Below, in pieces: positions 42,943 through 51,500 of a stretch of DNA of 64,000 nucleotides. Made by a program: the position numbers and the translations under genes. Source of the DNA: Pseudoxanthomonas sp. (lineage in GTDB: Bacteria; Pseudomonadota; Gammaproteobacteria; Xanthomonadales; Xanthomonadaceae); contig NZ_CP114978.1 in the NCBI RefSeq assembly GCF_027498035.1, forward strand, positions 1,922,001 to 1,986,000. The letters are read 5' to 3'. The notes under the pieces are model-generated. The model was not told where the DNA came from. It saw nothing but the letters and a program-made list of their open reading frames with translations, and made no database searches. Numbering within the stretch: position 1 is the first letter of the stretch; each line of letters starts with the position of its first letter.

Positions 42943-44181
42943 CTAGCGGCGCAGCGCGTCCGGCGCCTGTCGCCACGCCCCCAGCTTCGCCATCGCCCAG
43001 ATGCCAAGCAGCGGCCCCGGCGCCAGCACCAGCAACGTCCACCGCCAGCTGCCCAGCCCGCGCGCCAGCAGCGGCAGGCCCCACAGCGTGGCCGCGGTCA
43101 GCACGTAGCCCAGGCCGACCTGCAGGGTCAACGCGGTGCCGACGAAGCGCGGATCGGCGTGTTCGGACACCAGGGCGGAAAACTGCGCCGAATCGGCGAT
43201 CACGCTGATCCCCCAGAGCACCCCGACCGCGACGAACAACCACACCGGCCCGTCGAACACCCACGGCATGACCACGCAGCACGCAGCCGACACCACCATC
43301 GCCAGCGCCGCCGTCCGCGCGCGCCCGAACCGGTCGGCCACGCGCCCGGCCACCACGCAGCCCAGTGCACCCGAAGCGATCACCACGAAGGTCAGCCCGG
43401 CCGCATTCAAGCCACTGCCCTGCCGGGCCAACGCCGCACGCGCATAGGTCGCGAACCACGCCCACATCGCGTACAGCTCCCACATGTGGCCGAAATAACC
43501 GCACATCGCCAGCAGCACGCCACGGTTGCGCAGGGTCGCGGTGGCATCGACGATCCGGAACGGCGCCTTCGGGAATGGATACGGCCCTTCATGCACGCCG
43601 AACGCGATCAGCAGGGCACCGGCCAGCGTCGCCACACTGGTCGCCACGATCACCGCCTGCCACTGCGCGCCGCCCAGCGCACCGAGCAGATGCGGCGCCG
43701 CCGACCCGATCGTGATCGCGCCGATCAGGACACCCAGGGCTAGTCCACGACCACGCACGAACCAGGTCGCGACCAGCTTCATCGACGGCGGATACACCCC
43801 GGCCAGAAACACCCCCGTGGCCACGCGCAACAGCAGCCATTGCGCCGGACTGTGCGCAACCAGCAGCAGCGCGTTGCATGCAGCCACCGCCAGCGCCGAA
43901 CCGATCACCAGCCTACGCAGCGGCACGCGATCCGCCAGTCCACTGGCCGCCGAACCCACCGCGCCCAGCACGAAGCCCAGCTGTACCGCGATGGTCAGCC
44001 ACGCGCCCACGCTGTCGCCGAAGCCATATAACGCCCGCAACTGCGGCAGCACCGCCGTGGCCGAAAACCACGGGCTCATGGTCAGCACCAGGGCCAGCGC
44101 CAGCACGCCCAACGCACGCCAGCGACCGGCGGCTTCCAGCTGCGCGCCGGCAGGCGCGTTGGCCACCACCGCCTGGCTCAT
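42943..44181 (-). CDS. MFS transporter
   Basis: Twelve-helix major facilitator, 412 residues, substrate unknown. Start ATG 44181 (MSQAVVANAPAG); the frame is open upstream but without a better start. Signatures include the motif-A-like LADRVPLRRLVIGSALAVAA between helices 2 and 3, VATGVFLAGVYPPSMKLVAT, WELYAMWAWFATYARAAL and the second-half VADRFGRARTAALAMVVSAA. The arrangement resembles CynX/nitrate-nitrite type carriers. It lies directly upstream of the cysteine synthase-like gene on the same strand, so it might export or import a sulfur compound or cysteine; that is inference from position only. Confidence 0.82.
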   Translation of the reverse strand: MSQAVVANAPAGAQLEAAGRWRALGVLALALVLTMSPWFSATAVLPQLRALYGFGDSVGAWLTIAVQLGFVLGAVGSAASGLADRVPLRRLVIGSALAVAACNALLLVAHSPAQWLLLRVATGVFLAGVYPPSMKLVATWFVRGRGLALGVLIGAITIGSAAPHLLGALGGAQWQAVIVATSVATLAGALLIAFGVHEGPYPFPKAPFRIVDATATLRNRGVLLAMCGYFGHMWELYAMWAWFATYARAALARQGSGLNAAGLTFVVIASGALGCVVAGRVADRFGRARTAALAMVVSAACCVVMPWVFDGPVWLFVAVGVLWGISVIADSAQFSALVSEHADPRFVGTALTLQVGLGYVLTAATLWGLPLLARGLGSWRWTLLVLAPGPLLGIWAMAKLGAWRQAPDALRR

Positions 44182-44411
44182 CCGGCGCTCAACGATGCAG
44201 CCAGAGGCGTGGTGTCGATACTGGCCTTGCCCTGCGGGCTGGCGATGGTAGTGGCATGCCGGCGCGGGTGCCGGCCCAACCATTGGACTGCGTCATGGGA
44301 GTCTCCTGTGCGCGCCGTATTGTCCAATGCCCCACCGACCCGCCACTACTCAACGAAGGGCTAAGTCGCGGCGTCTATGCTGTGCGCCTGCTCAACTTCC
44401 AGGTCCATCCC

Positions 44412-44657
44412 ATGTCCGCCCTGCCCCCTCTGCCTGACACACCCATCGGCCTCTATCGCCATTACAAGGGGGGCGAATACGACGTGATCGGCGCGGCGCG
44501 CCACAGCGAGACGCTGGAGCCGCTCGTGCTGTATCGCGCCCTGTATGGCGAAGGCGGGCTGTGGGTGCGCCCCCATGCGATGTTCTTCTCCCAGATTGAA
44601 GTGGATGGCCGGCACATGGCCCGCTTCCAGCGCATCGACGACGCGCCGGCCGCGTGA
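44412..44657 (+). CDS. DUF1653 small protein
   Basis: 81 residues, function unknown, probably cytosolic. The family core is visible: IGLYRHYKGGEYDVIGAARH, SETLEPLVLYRALYGEGGLW, VRPHAMFFSQIEVDG. DUF1653 proteins are widespread single-domain beta-barrel-like proteins, sometimes linked to ASCH or SH3-like folds. ATG 44412 is the first methionine of the conserved core; the frame is open upstream through the start of the divergent MFS gene. It is followed by about 120 bases and then the candidate immunity lipoprotein, and there is no sign that they belong together. Confidence 0.8.
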   Translation: MSALPPLPDTPIGLYRHYKGGEYDVIGAARHSETLEPLVLYRALYGEGGLWVRPHAMFFSQIEVDGRHMARFQRIDDAPAA

Positions 44658-44780
44658 TCTGCAAGACGACGCCGACAGCGCCGGTCGCCATCCCGGCTTC
44701 CGCCCTCGGCTCCCTGCGCCACACGAACGTTTCACCGTGACGCAGTAAGATCGCCGGCCCAGCTCCCCGATGGATCGACC

Positions 44781-45689
44781 ATGCTGCGACCGATGTCCCT
44801 GCTGCTGCCCGCCGTTCTGGCCCTCGGCGCCTGCACCGCCCAATCCCCCGCACCCACCTCCGCCGCGCAGGCCACGCCTGCCGCTCCCACGACAACCCAG
44901 GACGTCGCAACCATGCCTGATGCCAGCACCCCCACCGCTTCCACGCCCACTACCGAGGTCAAGCCGCCGGCCGCCGACAGCGTCCTGTACTTCATCAGCA
45001 CCGTCGATGGCGATGGCGCACTGAACTACGAAACCGTCAACGGCAGCTGGATCAACTACTGGCTGAGCTTCCCGTTCGAACTGGGCGGCACGCGTTATTT
45101 CACCGGCTTTGCCTGGCAGACGCCCGACAAATACACGCAGGAACAGAAGGACGCACCGGCTGCGCCGGAGACCAAGGTCACCCTGTCCGACGCCACCTTC
45201 GTGATGGGTGACGCCAACAGCAAGACACCATGGAAACTGCAGGGCTCGGAGCCTTTCATCGGTGAGTTCGGCGGTTTCGAAAAGGCCGATGAGGTCGACC
45301 CCAAGCGCAAGCTGCAGACGTGGGTGACACCATCTGGCGACATGCTGCTGGCGGTGCCGACCTGGTACCTGGTGTCAGGCACCACCATGCGCACGATCCA
45401 GATCCTGCTGTTCAATCCACATAGCCTGGAAGGCACCGATGACAAGCGCTGGCGCTACCTGGCCACGCTGGAAGCCGGTTCCAGCAACGATGGCAGCTGC
45501 GGCCCCGACGAGCCCGGCAACATCGCCTGCGTGGACACGACCGGAACCCTGACCTTCACCAATGCGCCGGGCAGCGACCTGCCTGTACTGACCGTCAGCC
45601 TGGCCGGGACCGGGGCAGGCGCGGGTGACAGCACCACGGAATATCGCTACGATCCCGCCCACACAACCTATCGGTCGACCTCCCGGTAG
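44781..45689 (+). CDS. Lipoprotein, candidate immunity protein for the adjacent T4SS effector
   Basis: 302 residues. The N-terminus MLRPMSLLLPAVLALGAC has lipobox LGAC (Cys18) with Thr at +2, predicting an outer-membrane periplasmic lipoprotein. A disordered Ala/Thr/Pro linker of about 45 residues precedes a soluble domain rich in aromatic and charged residues (VNGSWINYWLSFPFELGG, RYFTGFAWQTPDKY, EPFIGEFGGFEKADEVD, KRWRYLATLEAGSSNDGSC and GDSTTEYRYDPAH). No family is recognised for certain. X-Tfi immunity proteins are periplasmic lipoproteins usually encoded next to their effector, upstream in the X. citri XAC2610/XAC2609 case. Gap to the effector start is 77 bases, same strand. Confidence 0.75.
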   Translation: MLRPMSLLLPAVLALGACTAQSPAPTSAAQATPAAPTTTQDVATMPDASTPTASTPTTEVKPPAADSVLYFISTVDGDGALNYETVNGSWINYWLSFPFELGGTRYFTGFAWQTPDKYTQEQKDAPAAPETKVTLSDATFVMGDANSKTPWKLQGSEPFIGEFGGFEKADEVDPKRKLQTWVTPSGDMLLAVPTWYLVSGTTMRTIQILLFNPHSLEGTDDKRWRYLATLEAGSSNDGSCGPDEPGNIACVDTTGTLTFTNAPGSDLPVLTVSLAGTGAGAGDSTTEYRYDPAHTTYRSTSR

Positions 45690-45766
45690 CGAGTCCACGG
45701 ATGTGACTCGGGTCGACCCAACGCGATAGCCATTCCGGCTGTCGCCCCAATCGCATGGAGAACGCG

Positions 45767-47716
45767 ATGGCACGTGACTACACCCGGGGACAGGTCCTCG
45801 ACATCATCGAACGCGAAGCAGGCGAACGCGGGATTCCGCGCGACGATTTCATGCGTTTTGCGTACATCGAAACCGGCGGGAAATTCGACGAACAGGCCAG
45901 CCGTGGGCCGAACAGCGCAAAGGGACTCTTCCAGTTCGTGCCCGGCACCGCCGACGCCTACGGGATTCGAGGGCGCGAGTTGGACGCCGTGGCCAACACC
46001 GACGCGGCGGCCCGGCTCTATCTCGACAATCGGAACACCCTCGTCAATCGCCATGACAGCAACGGGATGCCTTACCTGTCCGGCAAGCAGCAGCCCGATG
46101 GGCTGGACATGTACATGGCGCACCAGCAGGGCGCCGGTGGCTATCGCTCAATCCAGACCGCCATCGCCACAGGACATTTCGACCGCACCGACACCCGCGC
46201 GAAGATCCTCAACAACGTTGACGGGGATGACCTGCGGGCGATCACCGGCGTCTCGAAGAACACGTTTCGCAACATGTCCGACAGGGACATGGCGCAGACC
46301 TTCCGCGATTACTGGGACACCAAGTTCGACCGTATCCGCATCCCTGAAAAGGGCATCGAACCGGTGACCGAAGGCCGTGACCATGCACGGACGCAGGCAA
46401 CTGCTGGCCACACGCCCACGCAAGCCCCCGCGCAGACCCAGGCGCCCGCACAGGCCAAGCCACACGAAGCAGCTAGCGGCATCGCACTGGAGTCCGGTTA
46501 CGCGCTGACGATGAAGTACGACCACGTCAAGTACGCCATGAACGGCAAGTACGCCGGCGTGGACGGCAAGCATGTCGAGCAGGGTTATATCGACTGCTCC
46601 GGCTGGGCGGTGACGTTGCAGAACGCGACCATGCAGGAGATCAACACCAAGGCCGGGAAGGAGATCTTCAATAAGGGCGAGCTGTTCTCGTCCGGCATGG
46701 ACAGCGCCTCGGAAATCGTCCGCAAGAGCCAGCAGCGCTCCGGCGTGATGATCGAGGGCAAGGCAGTCACCGCCGGCGTGCTCAAGGAAGGCATGATCAT
46801 CGGCGAGGACAACGGGCCGAAGAGTTTCGACAAGGGCCGGTTCAAGGGCATCGACCACATCACGATGGTGGTGCGCGACCCGAAGTCCGGTGCGCTGATG
46901 ATCAGCCAGTCGCGCGGTGGCGAAGGTGTGGAATTGACCACCGTCGACAAGTACCTGGATTACAAGCAGTCGCACGGCGTGAAGCTCTTCGCGACCGACC
47001 CGCTGGCCAAGGCACGCGACCTGCTGCAGGACCGCGAACAGACCCAGGCGCAGGCACGCGGCGAAGCGACCACCAAACCCGTCCAGGCCGATCAGCACGC
47101 CGGTGGCCCGCACGCGCTCAAGGACGGCGCCAAGGGCGAAGACGTGAAGCAGACGCAGGCGCTGCTCAACCGCTTCGGCTATCGCGATGGCGAGGGCAAG
47201 CCACTGCGCGAGGATGGCGACTTCGGCGCGCGCAGCACGGCTGCGGTGAAGGCCTTCCAGCAGGCGCACGGCCTGGAGGCCGATGGCGTGATTGGCAGCA
47301 AGACCCGGGACGCGCTGCAGGCGGCAGCCAAGGAACCGTTGCTGTCCGATGCGCGCCATGCCGACAACCCCATGTACAAGCAGGCCGTGGCGGGCCTGGA
47401 GAAGCTCGGCCCCGATGCGTTCAAGGATCGCCATGCATTGGAGAATGCCGCGTCGAAGATCGTGTTCGAGGCACGCGTCAGCGGCCTTCAGCACATCGAC
47501 CACGTCGTGCAGAGTCCGGATGGCAAGGGCTTGTTCGCGGTGCAGGGCGAACTGAATTCCGCCGCGCACCAGCGCATCTACCTGGACAAGGCACAGGCCG
47601 CACAGCAACCGGCCGAACAGAGCGCGTTGCAGCTGCGCCAGGATGTCCCGGCCGCACCCGTGCAGGATGCTTCGCAGCACACGCAGGATCGGGAAAGCAC
47701 CCGCGCGATGGCGTGA
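45767..47716 (+). CDS. Xanthomonadales T4SS antibacterial effector (lysozyme-like + NlpC/P60-like + PG-binding + XVIPCD)
   Basis: Predicted cell-wall-degrading toxin delivered into rival bacteria by the X-T4SS. 649 residues from ATG 45767, seven bases after GGAG (an ATG at 45755 overlaps that site). Domains: lysozyme/SLT-like fold at 10-200 (AYIETGGKFDEQASRGPNSA with catalytic Glu35 candidate, GLFQFVPGTADAYG, MYMAHQQGAGGY); Gln/Ala/Pro linker; NlpC/P60-like papain fold at about 235-405 with Cys277 (YIDCSGWAV) and His364 (GIDHITMVV); PG_binding_1 at about 450-517 (GEDVKQTQALLNRFGY, GDFGARSTAAVKAFQQAHGL); XVIPCD at about 524-649 (DARHADNPMYKQAVAGLEKL, DHVVQSPDGKGLFAVQG) with the usual Gln-rich tail. 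No signal peptide, as expected. Confidence 0.88.
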   Translation: MARDYTRGQVLDIIEREAGERGIPRDDFMRFAYIETGGKFDEQASRGPNSAKGLFQFVPGTADAYGIRGRELDAVANTDAAARLYLDNRNTLVNRHDSNGMPYLSGKQQPDGLDMYMAHQQGAGGYRSIQTAIATGHFDRTDTRAKILNNVDGDDLRAITGVSKNTFRNMSDRDMAQTFRDYWDTKFDRIRIPEKGIEPVTEGRDHARTQATAGHTPTQAPAQTQAPAQAKPHEAASGIALESGYALTMKYDHVKYAMNGKYAGVDGKHVEQGYIDCSGWAVTLQNATMQEINTKAGKEIFNKGELFSSGMDSASEIVRKSQQRSGVMIEGKAVTAGVLKEGMIIGEDNGPKSFDKGRFKGIDHITMVVRDPKSGALMISQSRGGEGVELTTVDKYLDYKQSHGVKLFATDPLAKARDLLQDREQTQAQARGEATTKPVQADQHAGGPHALKDGAKGEDVKQTQALLNRFGYRDGEGKPLREDGDFGARSTAAVKAFQQAHGLEADGVIGSKTRDALQAAAKEPLLSDARHADNPMYKQAVAGLEKLGPDAFKDRHALENAASKIVFEARVSGLQHIDHVVQSPDGKGLFAVQGELNSAAHQRIYLDKAQAAQQPAEQSALQLRQDVPAAPVQDASQHTQDRESTRAMA

Positions 47717-47758
47717 GCCCGGCGACAGCGTAACGGCGCTGTCGGACCTTGCCTTACA

Positions 47759-47785
47759 AGACGCCCGCCAACCTGGCGGGCGTCT
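47759..47785 (+). terminator. Hairpin after the effector gene
   Basis: AGACGCCCGCCA-ACC-TGGCGGGCGTCT is a perfect 12-bp stem. The following T-run is short (GCGTTTC), so termination may be partial. It also lies just beyond the end of the convergent LDH2-family gene. Confidence 0.65.
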
Positions 47786-47821
47786 GCGTTTCGAAGAACG
47801 CCGATGCGTCGGGCGACTGCA

Positions 47822-48895
47822 TCAGGTCGCCGCGCGCAGGGCCTCGACCAGGACGGCCGGCAACGTGATGCCATCGCGCCGGTGGTGCGCCCGGATCTCA
47901 TGGCGTCGGCTGCCCGGCAGGCGCACGCCGTCCTGCGCCAGCATCGCCGCGCAGATCGTTTCGACGCGATCCGTGAAGCCTTCGGCGAAACGCGCCGGAT
48001 CGATCAGCAGGATCAGATGGGCGATGTCCGGTGGCGCGCCTTCGGCATCGAACAGTGAAGTCGCCTGAAAGGCGAAACTGCTGCCGGTCAGGCCTGCGCA
48101 CAGCAGCTCGACCATCAACGCCAGGGCCGCGCCCTTGGCCTCGCCGGCCGGCAACATGCTGCCGCGCATGGCTGCGGTCGGGTCGGTGGTGGGCTGGCCA
48201 TCGATGTCCAGCGCCCAGTCGCCGGGAATCCGTTTTCCGGCCTGCTGCGCCAGCATCACCTTGCCGCGCGCGACCTTCGACAGCGACAGGTCGATCACCA
48301 GCGGATCGCCCTGCGTACGCGGCGCAGCGAAGGCAATCGGGTTGGTGCCGAACAGCGGCGTGCGCCCGCCCCATGGCGCCATCGCTGCCGGCGCATTGCT
48401 GAAGGCCAGCGCGATCAAGCCTGCGCGTGCGGCCTGTTCGACCGGATGCCCGGCCACGCCGAAGTGGTGCGAATGGGCCAGCGTCAGCGCGGCGATCCCC
48501 AGCTCGCGCGCCAGCACCATGGCCTGCGGCAAACCGGCCTGCACCGCGGGGAAGGCGAAGCCATGGGCGACATCCACCTGCACGCTCGCGCCGGACACGC
48601 GCACCTGCGGCACGGCATCGGCGCGGATCTTGCCGCTGCGCAATTGGGCCAGGTAGAACGGCATACGCGCCAGCCCGTGCGAAGGCAGGCCGTCGGCATC
48701 GGCGGCCACCAGCGCTTCGGCGACGATCCTGGCGGCCTCGGCCGGCAGGCCAGTCCCACGCAGCGCCTGGTCGGCCAGTGCACTGGCGGCATCCAGGCTC
48801 AGGGTGACGCTGCCCTGGGCGGCGCCGGAAGACGAGTGATTCAAGGGTGTCCTTCGCAATGGCGCGGTCGTGGGGCCGCGCCCGTATTCGATCAT
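47822..48895 (-). CDS. Malate/L-lactate dehydrogenase family (LDH2/AllD-like) oxidoreductase
   Basis: NAD(P)-dependent 2-hydroxyacid or cyclic imine oxidoreductase; family members act on malate, lactate, ureidoglycolate or delta1-piperideine-2-carboxylate, and sequence alone does not choose. About 357 residues from ATG 48895 (ATG 48910 also possible). Signatures are DADGLPSHGLARMPFYLAQL (catalytic His region), TLAHSHHFGVAGHPVEQAAR, PWGGRTPLFGTNPIAFAAPR, and SLSKVARGKVMLAQQAGKRI. The tail is typical: KGAALALMVELLCAGLTGSS. It is convergent with the effector gene and shares its terminator region. Confidence 0.85.
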   Translation of the reverse strand: MIEYGRGPTTAPLRRTPLNHSSSGAAQGSVTLSLDAASALADQALRGTGLPAEAARIVAEALVAADADGLPSHGLARMPFYLAQLRSGKIRADAVPQVRVSGASVQVDVAHGFAFPAVQAGLPQAMVLARELGIAALTLAHSHHFGVAGHPVEQAARAGLIALAFSNAPAAMAPWGGRTPLFGTNPIAFAAPRTQGDPLVIDLSLSKVARGKVMLAQQAGKRIPGDWALDIDGQPTTDPTAAMRGSMLPAGEAKGAALALMVELLCAGLTGSSFAFQATSLFDAEGAPPDIAHLILLIDPARFAEGFTDRVETICAAMLAQDGVRLPGSRRHEIRAHHRRDGITLPAVLVEALRAAT

Positions 48896-48998
48896 CCACC
48901 GTCCACGCATGCCAGCGGCGAGCGCCGCAGACGAATCGCCATCGCCTCACCTCGACCGTGCCTGGCCCGCGGACCGGTTTGACGGAACCGCACCAAAA

Positions 48999-49011
48999 GA
49001 GAACAATTCTC
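48999..49011. promoter_or_regulatory. Fur-box-like palindrome
   Basis: GAGAACAATTCTC is a 5-3-5 palindrome embedded in AAAAGAGAACAATTCTCATC, close to the GATAATGATTCTC Fur consensus. It lies about 210 bases before the DUF3649 operon, in a 325-base gap (48896-49220) where I see no gene. Iron-dependent repression of the operon downstream is plausible. Confidence 0.5.
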
Positions 49012-49220
49012 ATCAGCTACGCCTCGCAGTGCATCGCACTGCTGCTTCATGGAGCGCCGCGGCCAGCCATTGCACACCGTTCCAACGCCCCGGGCGTGGG
49101 CGGCCCGCTGACGTTCGCGAACAGGAAACCCATGCTGTCCTCCCACACCCCTCTTCTCCCGCCGTGCATCCGCGTTGCCCTGATGCACACGGGCCTCGTT
49201 GCAAAGCAGGGCGCCACGGC

Positions 49221-49535
49221 ATGAACACACGGGCTTCAACCCCGCCGGTCGTGCGCTTCTGGCAACAGCCCTGGCTGGGCGTCCTGTCGCGCAGCCTGGC
49301 CGCGATCTTCGGCGGCTACGGGCTGGCGGCCAGCACCAGCGCATTGATGGCCCTCGCCCTGCCGATGGCGCGCAGCCAGGCCGTACTGACCGGCATGCTG
49401 ACCGCAATCGTGGTCTGCGCCTGCGCGGCGCTGTGGGCGTTCGCGGTGCGCAGCGCGTTGAAGGCATGGGTCGGCATCGCCGCACCGGCCATCGTGATGG
49501 CATTGGCGACCTGGCTGCTGCGGGGTGCGCCATGA
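49221..49535 (+). CDS. DUF3649 iron-associated membrane protein
   Basis: 104 residues, function unknown. Two to three membrane helices (SRSLAAIFGGYGLAASTSAL, VLTGMLTAIVVCACAALWAF, WVGIAAPAIVMALATWLL). The DUF3649 family is usually annotated as iron uptake or iron transporter accessory because its genes sit with PepSY and DUF3325 genes beside siderophore receptors, exactly the order seen here. ATG 49221 is chosen over longer openings upstream because it begins the conserved region MNTRASTPPVVRFWQQPWLG. The stop overlaps the PepSY gene start by four bases (ATGA). Confidence 0.78.
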   Translation: MNTRASTPPVVRFWQQPWLGVLSRSLAAIFGGYGLAASTSALMALALPMARSQAVLTGMLTAIVVCACAALWAFAVRSALKAWVGIAAPAIVMALATWLLRGAP

Positions 49536-51151
49536 AGCAGGGCTTCCGCCAGTCGATGGCCTGGCTGCACACCTGGACCGGGCTGCTGGTCAGCTGGCTG
49601 CTGCTGCTGATCTTCATGGCCGGTACGGCCAGCTATTACCGCGAGGAAATCAGTCGCTGGATGCGCCCGGAGCTGCCCCGCACCGTGGTCGCGCCCGATG
49701 TGGCGGCCAGCAATGCCCTGCATTTCCTGAAAACCGAAGCGTCCAACGCCGAGTCCTGGAACGTCACCCTGCCCGACGCACGCAATCCTGCGTTGAGCCT
49801 GTTCTGGATGAATCCGGCCAAGGAGGGCGCAGGCGACGACCGCGCCACGCGTCGCGCGCGCTTCGGCCAGGCCACCATCGATGCGGCCACCGGCGAGAAA
49901 TCCGACGTGCGCGAAACCCGCGGCGGTGATTTCTTCTATCGCCTGCACTTCGACCTGTACTACATCCCGGTGTACTGGGCGCGCTACCTGGTCGGCTTCT
50001 GCGCGATGTTCATGCTGGTGGCGATCATCACCGGCGTGATCACCCACAAGAAGATCTTCAAGGACTTCTTCACCTTCCGCCCGCGCAAGGGCCAGCGCTC
50101 GTGGCTGGACTTCCACAACATCAGCGCGGTGATGGCCCTGCCCTACCACCTGATGATCACCTACACCGGCATCGTCACGCTGATGGTGATGTACCTGCCC
50201 TTGAGCATCAGCGTGGCCTACCCCGATGGGCAGGAGCAGTTCTTCAAGGAATCCTTCAGCGACCTGCCTGAAGCGGGCCCGGCTGCGGGCCGACCGGGAA
50301 CGTCCTTGCCGATCAATGCGCTGCTGGCCAAGGCGCGCGCCGAATGGCATGGCAAGGATGTGGCGAGCTTCCGCGTGGAGCACCCCGGTGATGCAAACGC
50401 GACGGTGAGCATCTACCAGCGCGATGGCCAGCGCCTGTCGCGCGAGACCCCGGGCATCCGCCTGGATGCCGCCACCGGAGAGGTACTCGCCCGCAGGGAC
50501 AGCGCCGGTGGCGCCTCGCAGACGCGTGACGTGATGTACGGCCTGCACATCGCGCGCTTTGCCGACGCCGGGCTGCGCCTGCTGTTTTTCGTCTCGGGCC
50601 TGCTGGGCTGCCTGATGGTCGCCAGCGGCTCGGTGTTGTGGGCCATCAAGGAACGCACCAAGCACGCCAAGTCCGGCAAGGTCGGCTTCGGCCTGCGCCT
50701 GGTAGACGCGCTGAACATCGGCGCGGTCGCCGGCCTGCCGGTCGCATTCGCCAGCTACTTCTGGGCCAACCGGCTGCTGCCGCTGGACCTGGCCGAACGC
50801 CCGGGTGCGGAAGCCAACGCCTTCTTCGTCATGTGGGGCCTGTGCATCGTGGCCGGCTTCGTCTGGCCGCGCCGGCAGATGTGGGCCTGGCTGCTGTACC
50901 TGGCCTCGGCGTTGTTCGTGTTGATTCCCGTGCTCAACGCCTTCACCACCCATGTGCACCTGGGCGTGACCCTGCGCGATGGCGACTGGGCGCTGGCCGG
51001 CGTCGACCTGGTGACGTGTGCGATTGGCGTGGTGCTGGGCTATTGCGGCCGGCGCATGCAGCGCTGGCAGCCGCCGGTGTCGGCCGCCGAAAAGCGCCGC
51101 CGCCAGTTGCAGGCCACCCAGACGCCCGCCACCGATGCAGGCGCAGCATGA
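49532..51151 (+). CDS. PepSY-associated transmembrane protein
   Basis: Inner-membrane protein with four or more helices and periplasmic PepSY domains, 539 residues; relatives are found next to siderophore uptake genes and have been linked to iron reduction. Start MKQGFRQSMAWLHTWTGLLV, with the conserved His of LHTWTGL. Further landmarks: GGDFFYRLHFDLYYIPVYWA, ITGVITHKKIFKDFFTFRP, SWLDFHNISAVMALPYHLMI, a PepSY-like segment around SFRVEHPGDANATVSIYQRD, and the C-terminal helices LLFFVSGLLGCLMVASGSVL and ALFVLIPVLNAFTTHVHLGV. Paired His residues in helices could bind haem. Middle gene of three, overlapping both neighbours by four bases. Confidence 0.88.
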   Translation: MKQGFRQSMAWLHTWTGLLVSWLLLLIFMAGTASYYREEISRWMRPELPRTVVAPDVAASNALHFLKTEASNAESWNVTLPDARNPALSLFWMNPAKEGAGDDRATRRARFGQATIDAATGEKSDVRETRGGDFFYRLHFDLYYIPVYWARYLVGFCAMFMLVAIITGVITHKKIFKDFFTFRPRKGQRSWLDFHNISAVMALPYHLMITYTGIVTLMVMYLPLSISVAYPDGQEQFFKESFSDLPEAGPAAGRPGTSLPINALLAKARAEWHGKDVASFRVEHPGDANATVSIYQRDGQRLSRETPGIRLDAATGEVLARRDSAGGASQTRDVMYGLHIARFADAGLRLLFFVSGLLGCLMVASGSVLWAIKERTKHAKSGKVGFGLRLVDALNIGAVAGLPVAFASYFWANRLLPLDLAERPGAEANAFFVMWGLCIVAGFVWPRRQMWAWLLYLASALFVLIPVLNAFTTHVHLGVTLRDGDWALAGVDLVTCAIGVVLGYCGRRMQRWQPPVSAAEKRRRQLQATQTPATDAGAA

Positions 51152-51489
51152 GCGCGCTCGCCATCGCGCTGGCCTTCAGCAGCTTCGTCGCGCTGTGCCT
51201 GTCCATGGAAAAGCATCAGATGGATCTGCATGGCGCCGATCGCGCCGGCCCGGCCGTGATGCGGCGCTTGCGCTGGGCCGGCTGGGCGCTGACCCTCGCT
51301 GCTTTCGCGGTGGCGGTCGCCGCACGCGGCTGGACCATCGGGCCACTGTGGTGGCTGGGCGCGATGACCGCCTCGGGTGCGGTCATCACCTTCGGCCTGC
51401 TGCCGTATCGCCCGCGTTGGGTGAAGCCGGCAGCCTTGGCCCTGCCGGTGATCGCGCTGGTCTCGATGCTGCTCACCGGCCTGGGCTGA
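51148..51489 (+). CDS. DUF3325 membrane protein
   Basis: 113 residues, function unknown, about four helices (ALAIALAFSSFVALCLSMEK, LRWAGWALTLAAFAVAVAAR, GAMTASGAVITFGLLPYRP, ALALPVIALVSMLLTGLG). The conserved EKHQMDLHG-type segment after the first helix marks the DUF3325 family. ATG 51148 overlaps the PepSY gene stop (ATGA), which fixes the start and shows translational coupling. It ends the DUF3649-PepSY-DUF3325 unit. The LysR gene that follows is on the other strand, 11 bases away. Confidence 0.8.
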   Translation: MSALAIALAFSSFVALCLSMEKHQMDLHGADRAGPAVMRRLRWAGWALTLAAFAVAVAARGWTIGPLWWLGAMTASGAVITFGLLPYRPRWVKPAALALPVIALVSMLLTGLG

Positions 51490-51500
51490 GCCCGGCGTCT

